Part shown: piece after piece, positions 47,732 to 55,346 of the stretch | How the letters are laid out: the number at the start of each line of letters is the position of its first letter | How positions within the stretch are numbered: position 1 is the first letter of the stretch | Assembly (NCBI RefSeq): GCF_007992495.1 | Contig: NZ_BKAJ01000008.1 | Coordinates: forward strand, 1 to 57,338 | Direction of reading: 5' to 3' | DNA: 57,338 nucleotides | Origin: Reyranella soli | GTDB taxonomy: Bacteria; Pseudomonadota; Alphaproteobacteria; Reyranellales; Reyranellaceae | The notes under the pieces: model-generated | What the model was told of the DNA's origin: nothing | Seen by the model: only the letters and a program-made list of their open reading frames with translations | Database searches by the model: none | Position numbers and translations under genes: made by a program

Positions 47732-49462
47732 ATGACAGTCACCGCACCGGCTCTTTCGACTCCCGACGCGCCGCGGCGCGCGATCTCCTTCGATTCGACG
47801 TGGCTGATCTGGATCGCGATCATCGCGGTCCTGCTGTTCCTGGTGGTGAGCCCGTTCATCTACCTGGTGGTCACCAGCTTCACTGCCGAGAAGACCGGCG
47901 GCTTCACCTTCGCCAACTATCTCACCGCCTATGGCCGCGCCCGTTACGTCGATGCGCTCCTGAATTCGCTCAAGCTAGGCGGTGCGGCGGCGGCGCTGGC
48001 CGGCCTGTTCGCCATCCCGCTCGCCTGGGCGGTCGCGCGCACCGACATGCCGGGACGCGGGCTGACGCGCGTGCTGGTGCTGATGACCTTCATCACGCCG
48101 CCTTACACCGGCGCCGTCGCCTGGATCCTGCTGGCCGGACCCAATGCCGGCTGGCTGAACCGCTTCTTCATGATGGTGACGGGCGCGGAGGCGGGGCCCT
48201 TCAACATCTACAGCTTCTCCGGGCTGGCGCTGGTCATTGCGCTCTATTCCTTCCCGTACATCTTCATCTTCACCACGGCGGCGCTCGAGCTGGTGTCGTC
48301 GGAGATGGAGGATGCCGCCAACATCCTGGGCGCGGGCGCCTGGCGCACCATGCGGCGCGTCACCCTGCCGTTGGCCCTGCCGGCGATCCTGGGCGGCCTG
48401 ATCATCTGCTTCCTGGAGGCGATCGCGCTGTTCGGCTCGCCCGCCATGATCGCCATCCCGGCGCGCTTCAACGTGGTGACCACGCAGCTCTTCCAGTTCT
48501 TCGGCAATCCGGTGCGCGTCGAGGTCGCCGCCGCCTACGCCATGCCGTTGCTCGGCGTCACCATCCTGCTGATCCTGATCCAGCGGCTGATGACCCGGCG
48601 CAAGGGCTTCGTGGCGCTGACCGGCAAAGGCGGCGAGCGGCGCGCGATCCGGCTCGGGCCATGGCGTTGGGCGATGTTCGGCTATGCCATGCTGATTGCT
48701 GCTCTCGCGGTATTCCTGCCGTACCTCTTTCTGTTCCAGGCTGCTTTCGCCAAGGCCTGGGGACGCGGCTTCGGGCTCGACAACCTGTCGCTGCGCAATT
48801 TCCATTTCGTACTGTTCGAGCACGCCACCGCGGCCAAGTCGGTGCTGAACAGCTTCCTCTATGCCGGCGTGAGCGCCACCGCCGTCGTGATCCTGACCCT
48901 GGGCGTGGCCTACATCGTCACGCGCCGGCTGGTGCCATTCGGCGGCATTCTGGGCTTCCTCTGCATCGCGCCGTTCGTGATCCCGGGCGTGGTGCTGGCG
49001 ATCGGCTTCTATGCCGCCTATGCACCGCCGCCGCTGGCGCTCTACGGTACGGCGCTGATCCTGATCCTGGCCTTCACCACGCGCTTCCTGCCGATCGGCT
49101 ACGTCAACGCCAGCGCGGCCATCCGCAGCCTCAATCCCGAGATGGAGGAGGCGGTGCGCGTGCTGGGCGGCAGTCGACTGACGGCGCTGCGCCGTGTCGT
49201 GGCGCCTCTGCTCAAGCGCAGCCTTTTGGGCGCCTGGCTGCTGATCTTCATTCCGGCGACGCGCGAATTGTCGGCCGCGATCTTCCTCTACGGACCCAAC
49301 ACCAAGGTCGCCTCGGTCATGATCTTCGACATGAGCGAGGAGGGGAATTTCGAGTACCTTGCGGCCCTGGCCCTGATCCTGCAGGTGCTGACCCTGCCGC
49401 TGCTCTGGATCGGCCAGAAGGCGCTGGGACGGGATTTCATGCTGAGACGCAACGCGACATGA
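47732..49462 (+). CDS. Fused two-domain Fbp-type ABC permease
   Basis: 576 aa with about twelve membrane helices in two permease domains, as in FbpB/SfuB. Each half has an EAA-type cytoplasmic loop: EMEDAANILGAGAWRTMRRVTLPLALPAILGG in the first half and EMEEAVRVLGGSRLTALRRVVAPLLKRSLLG in the second. The first half ends about residue 280 and a basic linker (LMTRRKGF) joins the two. The ATG is two bases from a family B palindrome, with no other ribosome site visible. Ends in an ATGA overlap with the ATPase gene. Confidence 0.93.
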   Translation: MTVTAPALSTPDAPRRAISFDSTWLIWIAIIAVLLFLVVSPFIYLVVTSFTAEKTGGFTFANYLTAYGRARYVDALLNSLKLGGAAAALAGLFAIPLAWAVARTDMPGRGLTRVLVLMTFITPPYTGAVAWILLAGPNAGWLNRFFMMVTGAEAGPFNIYSFSGLALVIALYSFPYIFIFTTAALELVSSEMEDAANILGAGAWRTMRRVTLPLALPAILGGLIICFLEAIALFGSPAMIAIPARFNVVTTQLFQFFGNPVRVEVAAAYAMPLLGVTILLILIQRLMTRRKGFVALTGKGGERRAIRLGPWRWAMFGYAMLIAALAVFLPYLFLFQAAFAKAWGRGFGLDNLSLRNFHFVLFEHATAAKSVLNSFLYAGVSATAVVILTLGVAYIVTRRLVPFGGILGFLCIAPFVIPGVVLAIGFYAAYAPPPLALYGTALILILAFTTRFLPIGYVNASAAIRSLNPEMEEAVRVLGGSRLTALRRVVAPLLKRSLLGAWLLIFIPATRELSAAIFLYGPNTKVASVMIFDMSEEGNFEYLAALALILQVLTLPLLWIGQKALGRDFMLRRNAT

Positions 49463-50520
49463 GCAAGCTTGTCCTGAAGAACGTCGCCCGCCGCTACGGC
49501 GCGGTCGAGGCGGTCGCCGACTTCTCCCTGGAGCTGGTGCCGGGCGAGTTCGTGTCGCTGCTGGGGCCGTCAGGCTGCGGCAAGACCACGACCTTGCGCA
49601 TGATCGCGGGCTTCGTGCCGCCGTCGGCCGGCACCATCGAGATGGACGGCCAGCAGATCTCCTCGCCGTCCAACGTCGTGCCGCCCGAGAAGCGGCGCAT
49701 GTCGATGATCTTCCAGAGCTACGCCATCTGGCCGAACATGACGGTCGGCGAGAATGTTGGCTTCGGCCTGCAGGTGAGGAAGCTCAGCCGCGGCGAGATC
49801 GACCGCAGGGTCGACGCCATCCTCGACGTCGTGCAGATGCGCAACCTCAAGGGCCGCTATCCCGCCGAGCTGTCGGGCGGCCAGCAGCAGCGCGTGGCGC
49901 TGGCCCGCGCCATCGTCGTTGAGCCCGAAGTGCTGCTGCTCGACGAGCCGCTTAGCAATCTCGACGCCAACCTGCGCGAGGAGATGCGGTTCGAAATCCG
50001 CCGCCTGCACGACGAGTTCAAGATCACCACGGTCTACGTCACGCACGACCAGTCAGAGGCGATGGTGACGTCCGACCGCATCGTGGTCATGAACCACGGC
50101 CGCATCGAGCAGGTCGATGCGCCGCACAAGCTCTATGCCCGCCCGCGCAGCCGCTTCGTCGCGGGCTTTATCGGCCGCACCAACTTCCTCGAAGGCACGC
50201 GGGAGGGTAGCGACATCCGCTTCGACGGCTTCTCGGCAGCCGCGGCCCGGCTCGAAGGGGCGAGCGGAAACGGCGCTCTTCTCTATTCACTTCGCCCGCA
50301 GGCGGTTGGGCTCTCTGGTCAGAAGCCCAATGGCGGCGCACTGGCTGTCGAGTCGGAAATCTCAGGACGGTCCTATCTCGGCGAGTACTGGGACTATCAG
50401 GTGCGGCCGCTAGGCGCTGCCAAGCCAGTGCGCGTTTCCACAGGTCCGAATGTCGTTTTCGAGGTCGGCAGCCGCGTCTGGCTGGAGATTGATCCTGCAG
50501 CGATGGTGCGCGTCGAGTGA
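49459..50520 (+). CDS. Fbp-type ABC transporter ATP-binding protein
   Basis: 353 aa. Walker A GPSGCGKTT (36-44), Q-loop FQSYAIWPNMTV (84-95), signature LSGGQQQR (137-144), Walker B VLLLDEP (157-163) and switch His in VTHDQSEA. The C-terminal 110 residues form a TOBE/MOP-like regulatory domain (ALAVESEISGRSYLGEYWDYQV), placing it with iron, spermidine/putrescine and thiamine importers. Coupled to the permease through ATGA at 49459-49462. Completes the importer with the binding protein encoded at 46639-47667. Confidence 0.95.
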   Translation: MSKLVLKNVARRYGAVEAVADFSLELVPGEFVSLLGPSGCGKTTTLRMIAGFVPPSAGTIEMDGQQISSPSNVVPPEKRRMSMIFQSYAIWPNMTVGENVGFGLQVRKLSRGEIDRRVDAILDVVQMRNLKGRYPAELSGGQQQRVALARAIVVEPEVLLLDEPLSNLDANLREEMRFEIRRLHDEFKITTVYVTHDQSEAMVTSDRIVVMNHGRIEQVDAPHKLYARPRSRFVAGFIGRTNFLEGTREGSDIRFDGFSAAAARLEGASGNGALLYSLRPQAVGLSGQKPNGGALAVESEISGRSYLGEYWDYQVRPLGAAKPVRVSTGPNVVFEVGSRVWLEIDPAAMVRVE

Positions 50521-50550
50521 ATAGAGTCCCTATGGTCGGAGGTCGCGGCC

Positions 50551-50922
50551 ATGACCCACGAACTCCGGCACAAGCGCTACGGGCACACGGTTGAAGAGTG
50601 GATAGCGCTCGTTCCCAATGAACTCGAGTACGCTGAGGTCAGCCTCTGGCACATCGCTGTTGCGGGTATCGAAGGCTTCGGTCTTTCAGGCGAAGCGCTG
50701 ACGGATTACATGCGTCGCAACATAATTGCGCTGCTTGATGCAGGTGGGGTACCAGCCAGGCACGTCGCAAATGCAATCCATGGCCGAGGTTGGCTGCCGG
50801 CCGACTACGGGAGCACGCCGGACGAGATCGCGGACGCGGTAGTCGCAGAGTGGCTTGGACAAGGCGTGCAACCCAATTGGCACCATTGGTTCGTTCTGGC
50901 CAGCAAGTGCCTGAAGCCCTGA
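50551..50922 (+). CDS. Protein of unknown function, probably frameshifted
   Basis: 123 aa, start ATG after GGAGG. The product is acidic and helical (HTVEEWIALVPNELEYAEVSLWHIAVAGI). The frame one base back stays open past this stop to 51005 and reads EALKRAGVEIP, AGRLFSDVWLEVQRTWYG, which looks like a natural C-terminus. A single-base deletion near 50900 would join the two, giving a protein of about 150 aa. I do not recognise the family. It interrupts a run of transport and CoA genes. Confidence 0.6.
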   Translation: MTHELRHKRYGHTVEEWIALVPNELEYAEVSLWHIAVAGIEGFGLSGEALTDYMRRNIIALLDAGGVPARHVANAIHGRGWLPADYGSTPDEIADAVVAEWLGQGVQPNWHHWFVLASKCLKP

Positions 50923-51033
50923 AGCGGGCAGGCGTGGAAATCCCAATCGCAGGGCGGCTCTTTTCTGATGTCTGGCTGGAAGTCCAGCGGACGTGGTACG
51001 GGTAGACCATTCGCGCAACACAGAGAGAAGCCT

Positions 51034-52212
51034 ATGACCGCCGGACCGCTTTCCCGATTCACAGTCCTCGACCTGACTCGGGTGCGTGCCGGCCCGACCG
51101 CCGTGCGCTATCTCGCCGATTGGGGCGCCAACTGCATCAAGGTCGAGATGCCGCCGGGCGCCGGCGACATGGACATGGGCGGACCGCGTCATGGGCCCGA
51201 CTTCCAGAACCTGCATCGCAACAAGAAGTCGATCACTCTCAACCTCAAGGAGCCGGACGGCCTCGCCGTCTTCAAGAAGCTGGTCGAGAAGGCCGACGTC
51301 GTGGTCGAGAACTACCGCGCCGACGTGAAGTTCCGACTGGGCATCGACTATGAGAGCCTGAAGAAGGTGAATCCGCGCATCGTCCTGGGCTCGATCTCGG
51401 GCTTCGGCCAGGACGGGCCCTATGCCGAGCGCGCGGGCTTCGACCAGATCGCCCAGGGCATGGGCGGGCTGATGTGGGTCACCGGCATGGAAGGCCAGGG
51501 GCCGGTACGTGCCGGCATCGCCGTCGCCGACGTGGGCGCGGGCCTGCACTGCGCCATCGGCATCCTGATCGCGCTGCTCGAGCGCGAGACCTCGGGCCAG
51601 GGCCAGTGGGTGTCGAGCTCGCTGCTGCAGGCTATGATCTCGATGTGCGATTTCCAGGCCGCGCGCTGGACCATCGCCAAGGACGTGCCCGGCCAGGCCG
51701 GCAACAATCACCCGACCTCGATCCCGACCGGCGTGTTCAAGACCAAGGACGGCTACATCAACATCGCGGCGTCGGGCGGCCACATCTACAAGCGCTTCTG
51801 CGAGAGCATCAACGCGCCGGAGCTGATGACCGACGAGAAGTTCTCGAGCGACAAGGCACGGCGCGCCAACCGCGACCTGCTGAATGCCGAGATCGAGAAG
51901 CGCGTCGGCGCCTACGGCAGCGCCGAGCTGGTGGAGAAGCTCAACAAGGCGGGCGTGCCGGCCGGCCCCATCTACAAGATGGACGAGATGTTCGCCGATC
52001 CGCAGGTCAAGCACCTCAAGATGGCGCATCCGGTGAACTCGCCCAAGCTCGGCCCGATCGAGCTGATCGGCCAGGCGATCAACATGAGCCGCACGCCCTT
52101 CGAGATGCGCACGGCCACGCCCGAGCAGGGCGAGCATACCGAGGCCGTGCTGAAGGAAGCAGGCTACGACGCCGCGGCGATCGCGAGCTTCAAGCAGCGC
52201 GGCGTCATCTAG
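51034..52212 (+). CDS. CaiB/BaiF (class III) CoA-transferase
   Basis: 392 aa from the ATG at 51034. FTVLDLTRVRAGPTAVRYLADWGANCIKVE, NLHRNKKSITLNLKEPDG and VVENYRADVKFRLGIDYE are class III hallmarks, and the catalytic Asp is D167 in GIAVADVGAG. It transfers CoA to a carboxylate, such as carnitine-, oxalate- or alkyl-succinate-like acids. The crotonase-fold gene downstream (52305) suggests a CaiB-CaiD-like pair: activation followed by hydration, isomerisation or decarboxylation. Divergent in sequence from the other CaiB at 40955. Confidence 0.93.
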   Translation: MTAGPLSRFTVLDLTRVRAGPTAVRYLADWGANCIKVEMPPGAGDMDMGGPRHGPDFQNLHRNKKSITLNLKEPDGLAVFKKLVEKADVVVENYRADVKFRLGIDYESLKKVNPRIVLGSISGFGQDGPYAERAGFDQIAQGMGGLMWVTGMEGQGPVRAGIAVADVGAGLHCAIGILIALLERETSGQGQWVSSSLLQAMISMCDFQAARWTIAKDVPGQAGNNHPTSIPTGVFKTKDGYINIAASGGHIYKRFCESINAPELMTDEKFSSDKARRANRDLLNAEIEKRVGAYGSAELVEKLNKAGVPAGPIYKMDEMFADPQVKHLKMAHPVNSPKLGPIELIGQAINMSRTPFEMRTATPEQGEHTEAVLKEAGYDAAAIASFKQRGVI

Positions 52213-52213
52213 C

Positions 52214-52293
52214 GCTGGGGGCGCGCCACTCCAGTGGCGCGTCTTTGGTTGCTTCAACGCATGATCGCGCCACTGGAGTGGCGCGCCCCCAGC
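52214..52293. repeat. Family B palindrome between caiB and crotonase genes
   Basis: Perfect 28-bp arms at 52214-52241 and 52266-52293 around a 24-nt loop. Each arm contains a self-complementary core GCGCCACT-CC-AGTGGCGC. A separate AGGAG ribosome site follows before the crotonase ATG at 52305. Confidence 0.92.
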
Positions 52294-52304
52294 AGGAGAA
52301 CACC

Positions 52305-53099
52305 ATGATCAGTCCCACACCCAACATGATCGCCGAGAAGCATGGGCCGGTCGGCAAGCTCATCTTCAACAAGCCGGCCAAGCACAATGCGACCTCGACC
52401 GACATGTGGGAGGCCATTCCGGTCATCCTCGACGACTTCGAGAAGGATCCGGCGGTCCGGGTCGTCGTCGTGACCGGCGCGGGCGACAAGGCCTTCGTGT
52501 CCGGCGCCGACATCTCCGAGTTCGAGAAGGCGCGCTCGACGCCAGAGCAGGTCGCCTACTACGACAAGATCGGCGAGATCGCCAACGCCCGCCTCACCAA
52601 ATGCTCCAAGCCGACGATCGCCCGCATCCGTGGCTATTGCATCGGCGGCGGCCTGGCCGTGTCGCTGACCTGCGACATCCGCATCGCGTCGGACAAGTCG
52701 AAGTTCGGCGTGCCGGCGGCCAGGCTCGGCCTCGGCTACCGCGCCGCCGGCCTCAAGAACCTGATGGATCTCGTCGGACCGGCCTATGCCAAGGAGATCT
52801 TCTTCACCGCCCGGCATTTCAGCCCCGAAGAGGCGCTGGGCATGGGCCTGCTCAACCGCGTCGTGCCGGACGCCGAGCTCGACGCCTACGTCGACAACTA
52901 CTGCAAGCTGATCGGCGAGAACGCGCCGCTCACCATGCATGCCGCCAAGCGGACGGTCGAGGAACTGGCCCGACTCGACGGTAAGCCCGACTTCGGCCGC
53001 CTGACGGGGCTGGTGAAGGAATGCTTCGCCTCCGAGGACTACATCGAGGGCCGTACCGCCTTCATGGAAAAGCGCAAGCCGCAGTTCAAGGGGCGGTAG
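52305..53099 (+). CDS. Crotonase-fold protein lacking both hydratase glutamates
   Basis: 264 aa. Enoyl-CoA hydratase/isomerase fold with oxyanion-hole elements FVSGADISEF and CIGGGLAVSLTCDIRIAS. Crotonase uses Glu144 and Glu164; here the matching positions are A118 (GGGLAVS) and A138 (FGVPAARLGLGY), so standard hydration is unlikely. The FG[IV]PAARLGLGY form recurs in many proteins annotated as enoyl-CoA hydratase and probably marks a distinct activity (decarboxylase, isomerase or thioesterase-like). Cotranscribed with the CaiB gene at 51034. Confidence 0.88.
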   Translation: MISPTPNMIAEKHGPVGKLIFNKPAKHNATSTDMWEAIPVILDDFEKDPAVRVVVVTGAGDKAFVSGADISEFEKARSTPEQVAYYDKIGEIANARLTKCSKPTIARIRGYCIGGGLAVSLTCDIRIASDKSKFGVPAARLGLGYRAAGLKNLMDLVGPAYAKEIFFTARHFSPEEALGMGLLNRVVPDAELDAYVDNYCKLIGENAPLTMHAAKRTVEELARLDGKPDFGRLTGLVKECFASEDYIEGRTAFMEKRKPQFKGR

Positions 53100-53177
53100 G
53101 CTGGGGGCGCGCGACTCCAGTCGCGCGTCATTGTAGGCTGCACCGGAGATCGCGCCACTGGAGTGGCGCGCCCCAGC
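53100..53177. repeat. Family B palindrome pair between crotonase and PhyH genes
   Basis: The left unit (from 53100) has core GCGCGACT-CC-AGTCGCGC, and the right unit (to 53177) has GCGCCACT-CC-AGTGGCGC in opposite orientation. Left and right differ from each other, but each remains perfectly self-complementary. This supports the single hairpin as the conserved unit. Confidence 0.9.
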
Positions 53178-53189
53178 AGGAGACCGCAC

Positions 53190-54071
53190 ATGCCTGTTCT
53201 CAGCCGCGAGCAGATCGACGCCTTCTGGCGCGACGGCTATCTCATGGTCGAGGACGCGGTGACCCCGACGCAACTCGCCGCGCTCAAGGCCGAGATCGCC
53301 AAGTGGGTGGAAGAGAGCCGGGCCCACAGCAGCCCGTTCGGGCCGCCGACGATCGACGGCCGGCCGCGCTTCGACATGGGCGGCGAGCACAGCGCCGAGA
53401 AGCCGGCGCTGCGCCGCATCAACAATCCGTCCGACATTTCCGACGCCTACCGCGAGGTCATGCTCGACGCGCGCACGGTCGACATGGTGGCCGACCTGAT
53501 CGGGCCGGACGTCAAGTTCCACCACTGCAAGATCAACCTGAAGCTTTCGGGCGCCAAGACCGAGGTCTCCTACCACCAGGACTTCGCCTACACGCCGCAC
53601 ACGAACTCCGACATTGTGACGGCGCTGCTGTTCCTCGACGACATCGACGAGAGCAATGGCTGCCTGACCGTCGTCCCGGGCTCGCACAAAGGGCCGATGC
53701 TGTCGCTGTTCGACGGCGAACGCTTCACCGGCGGAGTCGCCGCCGACGCCGAGAAGCAGGCGCTCGCCAAGTCGGTGCCCTGCCTCGGCAAGGCCGGCAG
53801 CGTCTGCCTGATGCATACCAAGCTGCTGCATGGCTCGGCGGCCAACGGCGCCGACAAGGCGCGCGGGCTCTATATCTGTGTCTATACCGCGGCCGATGCC
53901 GTGCCGATCGCGCGCAATCCCATGCCCAGTCCGAACGAGGGCCGCATCGTGCGTGGCAAGGAAGCGCGCTTCGCCCGCCTGTCCGAAGGCCGGGTCGAGC
54001 TGCCCAAGCAGCCCAAGTCGGCGTCGTTCTTCACCGTGCTCGGGCAGGAGTCCAAGCAGGCCGCCGAGTGA
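53190..54071 (+). CDS. Phytanoyl-CoA dioxygenase (PhyH) family oxygenase
   Basis: 293 aa from the ATG at 53190, behind GCAGGAG. Fe(II)/2-oxoglutarate oxygenase jelly roll: iron ligands H129-x-D131 in SYHQDFAY, distal H214 in KLLHGSAAN and a 2-oxoglutarate Arg near R225 (DKARGLY). The N-terminus REQIDAFWRDGYLMVEDAVTPTQLAALK is typical of the family. It hydroxylates an alpha carbon or similar site of an unknown substrate. The next gene overlaps it by four bases (GTGA). Confidence 0.92.
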   Translation: MPVLSREQIDAFWRDGYLMVEDAVTPTQLAALKAEIAKWVEESRAHSSPFGPPTIDGRPRFDMGGEHSAEKPALRRINNPSDISDAYREVMLDARTVDMVADLIGPDVKFHHCKINLKLSGAKTEVSYHQDFAYTPHTNSDIVTALLFLDDIDESNGCLTVVPGSHKGPMLSLFDGERFTGGVAADAEKQALAKSVPCLGKAGSVCLMHTKLLHGSAANGADKARGLYICVYTAADAVPIARNPMPSPNEGRIVRGKEARFARLSEGRVELPKQPKSASFFTVLGQESKQAAE

Positions 54072-54862
54072 GCGACCCGTTTCCGGCAATCGCGGAGCCT
54101 GCCGCGACCGGAGAAACGGCAGCTCTCTTCGCCGACATCCGCGCCACGGTCGGTGTGCGCGTGGTCAATCTCGTGTGGCGGCATCTGGCCACGCTCGATG
54201 GCGCCCTGCCGTGGGCGTGGCATGCGGTGAAGCCGCTTTATGTGCAGGGCATGGCCGATCGTGCCGTCGTCGATTTTCGGCGCGAGATGACCCTGCCGAA
54301 GCTCGGCTCGCTGGCGGGGACCGAACCGGCCAGCGTCGATGCGGTGCTGGCGAGCTACGATCATTCCAACACCGTCAATCTCTTCGCGCTCGGTGCGCTG
54401 ATGGCACGGCTGCGCGGCGACGTGGCTGAGGAGGGCGTGCCGGAGCAGGGGCCGCGCCTGCCAGCACCCGATGTCGACTTGCCGCCACTCGCGTCCGAAG
54501 CCGATGTCCCACCTGAAACCTGGCAGCGCGTGCTGCGGCTCAACCACTTCGGAGACCGACCCGAGCCTCTGATCCTCGCCAGCATGTATCGCCATCTCGC
54601 CCATGCGCCGGCCTTCCTGCAGCGCCTGGAAGCCGCGCTGACGCCGGTGCAGGCCGACGGCTCGCTCGACCGCGCCATCCTCGCCAATCGCCGGACGGCC
54701 CATCAGCGAGCGCGGGTGCTGGCGCGAGCGATCGCCACCGAGCCGCCGCGGCTCGCCCGGGAGATCGAGGCTTCCGTCTCGGCGTTCGTCGAGCACGCCA
54801 TCGGCAAGATGGTGACGATCTGTCGGGCGATCCGCGTTGCGCGAGGGGCCGTGTCGTCCTGA
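54068..54862 (+). CDS. DehI-like (halocarboxylic acid dehalogenase family) protein
   Basis: 264 aa from the GTG at 54068, overlapping the PhyH stop. FADIRATVGVRVVNLVWRHLATLDGALPWAWHAVKPLY resembles the repeated helical domain of group I 2-haloacid dehalogenases, and a weaker second copy appears about FGDRPEPLILASMYRHLAHAPAFLQRLEAAL. Whether the catalytic Asp of DehI is present cannot be judged by eye. Coupling to a 2-oxoglutarate oxygenase makes another role possible. Its last codons and stop come from a family A repeat remnant at 54853-54882. Confidence 0.65.
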   Translation: MSDPFPAIAEPAATGETAALFADIRATVGVRVVNLVWRHLATLDGALPWAWHAVKPLYVQGMADRAVVDFRREMTLPKLGSLAGTEPASVDAVLASYDHSNTVNLFALGALMARLRGDVAEEGVPEQGPRLPAPDVDLPPLASEADVPPETWQRVLRLNHFGDRPEPLILASMYRHLAHAPAFLQRLEAALTPVQADGSLDRAILANRRTAHQRARVLARAIATEPPRLAREIEASVSAFVEHAIGKMVTICRAIRVARGAVSS

Positions 54863-54882
54863 GCGACGCACAGGATCTCGTG
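54853..54882. repeat. Single-arm remnant of family A
   Basis: The stretch reads like one arm of the copy at 45859-45933 (GTCCTGAGCG, then AGGATCTCGTG), with three or four changes and no opposite arm. It supplies the final codons and stop of the DehI-like gene, suggesting an old insertion or a solo arm left after deletion. Confidence 0.65.
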
Positions 54883-54911
54883 CTACGGTCACCGCAAAAG
54901 CCGGAGGAAAC

Positions 54912-55346
54912 ATGCTGCTCGGCCTCGATCCCGTGCTGGGTCCCGACCTGCTGCACGCCCTTGCCGCGATGGGCCACGGCGATCGCATCGCGCTGGTCGA
55001 CGCCAACTATCCGGCCACGCGCGGCCGCCGCCTTGTCCACCTGCCGGGCCTCTCGACCCCGCGTGTCCTGCAGGCGGTGCTGTCGGTCTTTCCGATCGAC
55101 ACCTTCATCGCCGACCCCTGCGCCGTCATGCAGGTTGTCGGCGAGCCAGGTGCATTGCCGCCGGTGGTCGCCGAGATGAATGCGGCGCTGGCCAAGCATG
55201 GCGCCAAGGCCGCCGTCGGCATCGAGCGCAACGCCTTCTATGCGGCCGCCGAGAGCGCCTACGCCATCGTGCAGACCGGCGAGCGCCGGTTCTACGGCAA
55301 TATCCTGCTCACCAAGGGCGTCGTCGCGCCGGAGGAACGGACATGA
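54912..55346 (+). CDS. fucU: RbsD/FucU-family sugar mutarotase
   Basis: 144 aa from the ATG at 54912, behind GGAGGAAAC. MLLGLDPVLGPDLLHALAAMGHGDRIALVDANYPA carries the family's catalytic H22 and D30, and the end ERRFYGNILLTKGV matches FucU. FucU interconverts alpha- and beta-fucose so that a dehydrogenase or isomerase receives the right anomer. It is translationally coupled (ATGA) to an aldo/keto reductase and then a lactonase-like amidohydrolase, as in non-phosphorylating L-fucose breakdown. Confidence 0.9.
   Translation: MLLGLDPVLGPDLLHALAAMGHGDRIALVDANYPATRGRRLVHLPGLSTPRVLQAVLSVFPIDTFIADPCAVMQVVGEPGALPPVVAEMNAALAKHGAKAAVGIERNAFYAAAESAYAIVQTGERRFYGNILLTKGVVAPEERT

Noticed and set aside
46639..50520. 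Confident ferric-iron transporter (FbpABC)
   Set aside because: Fold fits, but paired Tyr ligands in the binding protein cannot be verified, and no Fur box is seen upstream.
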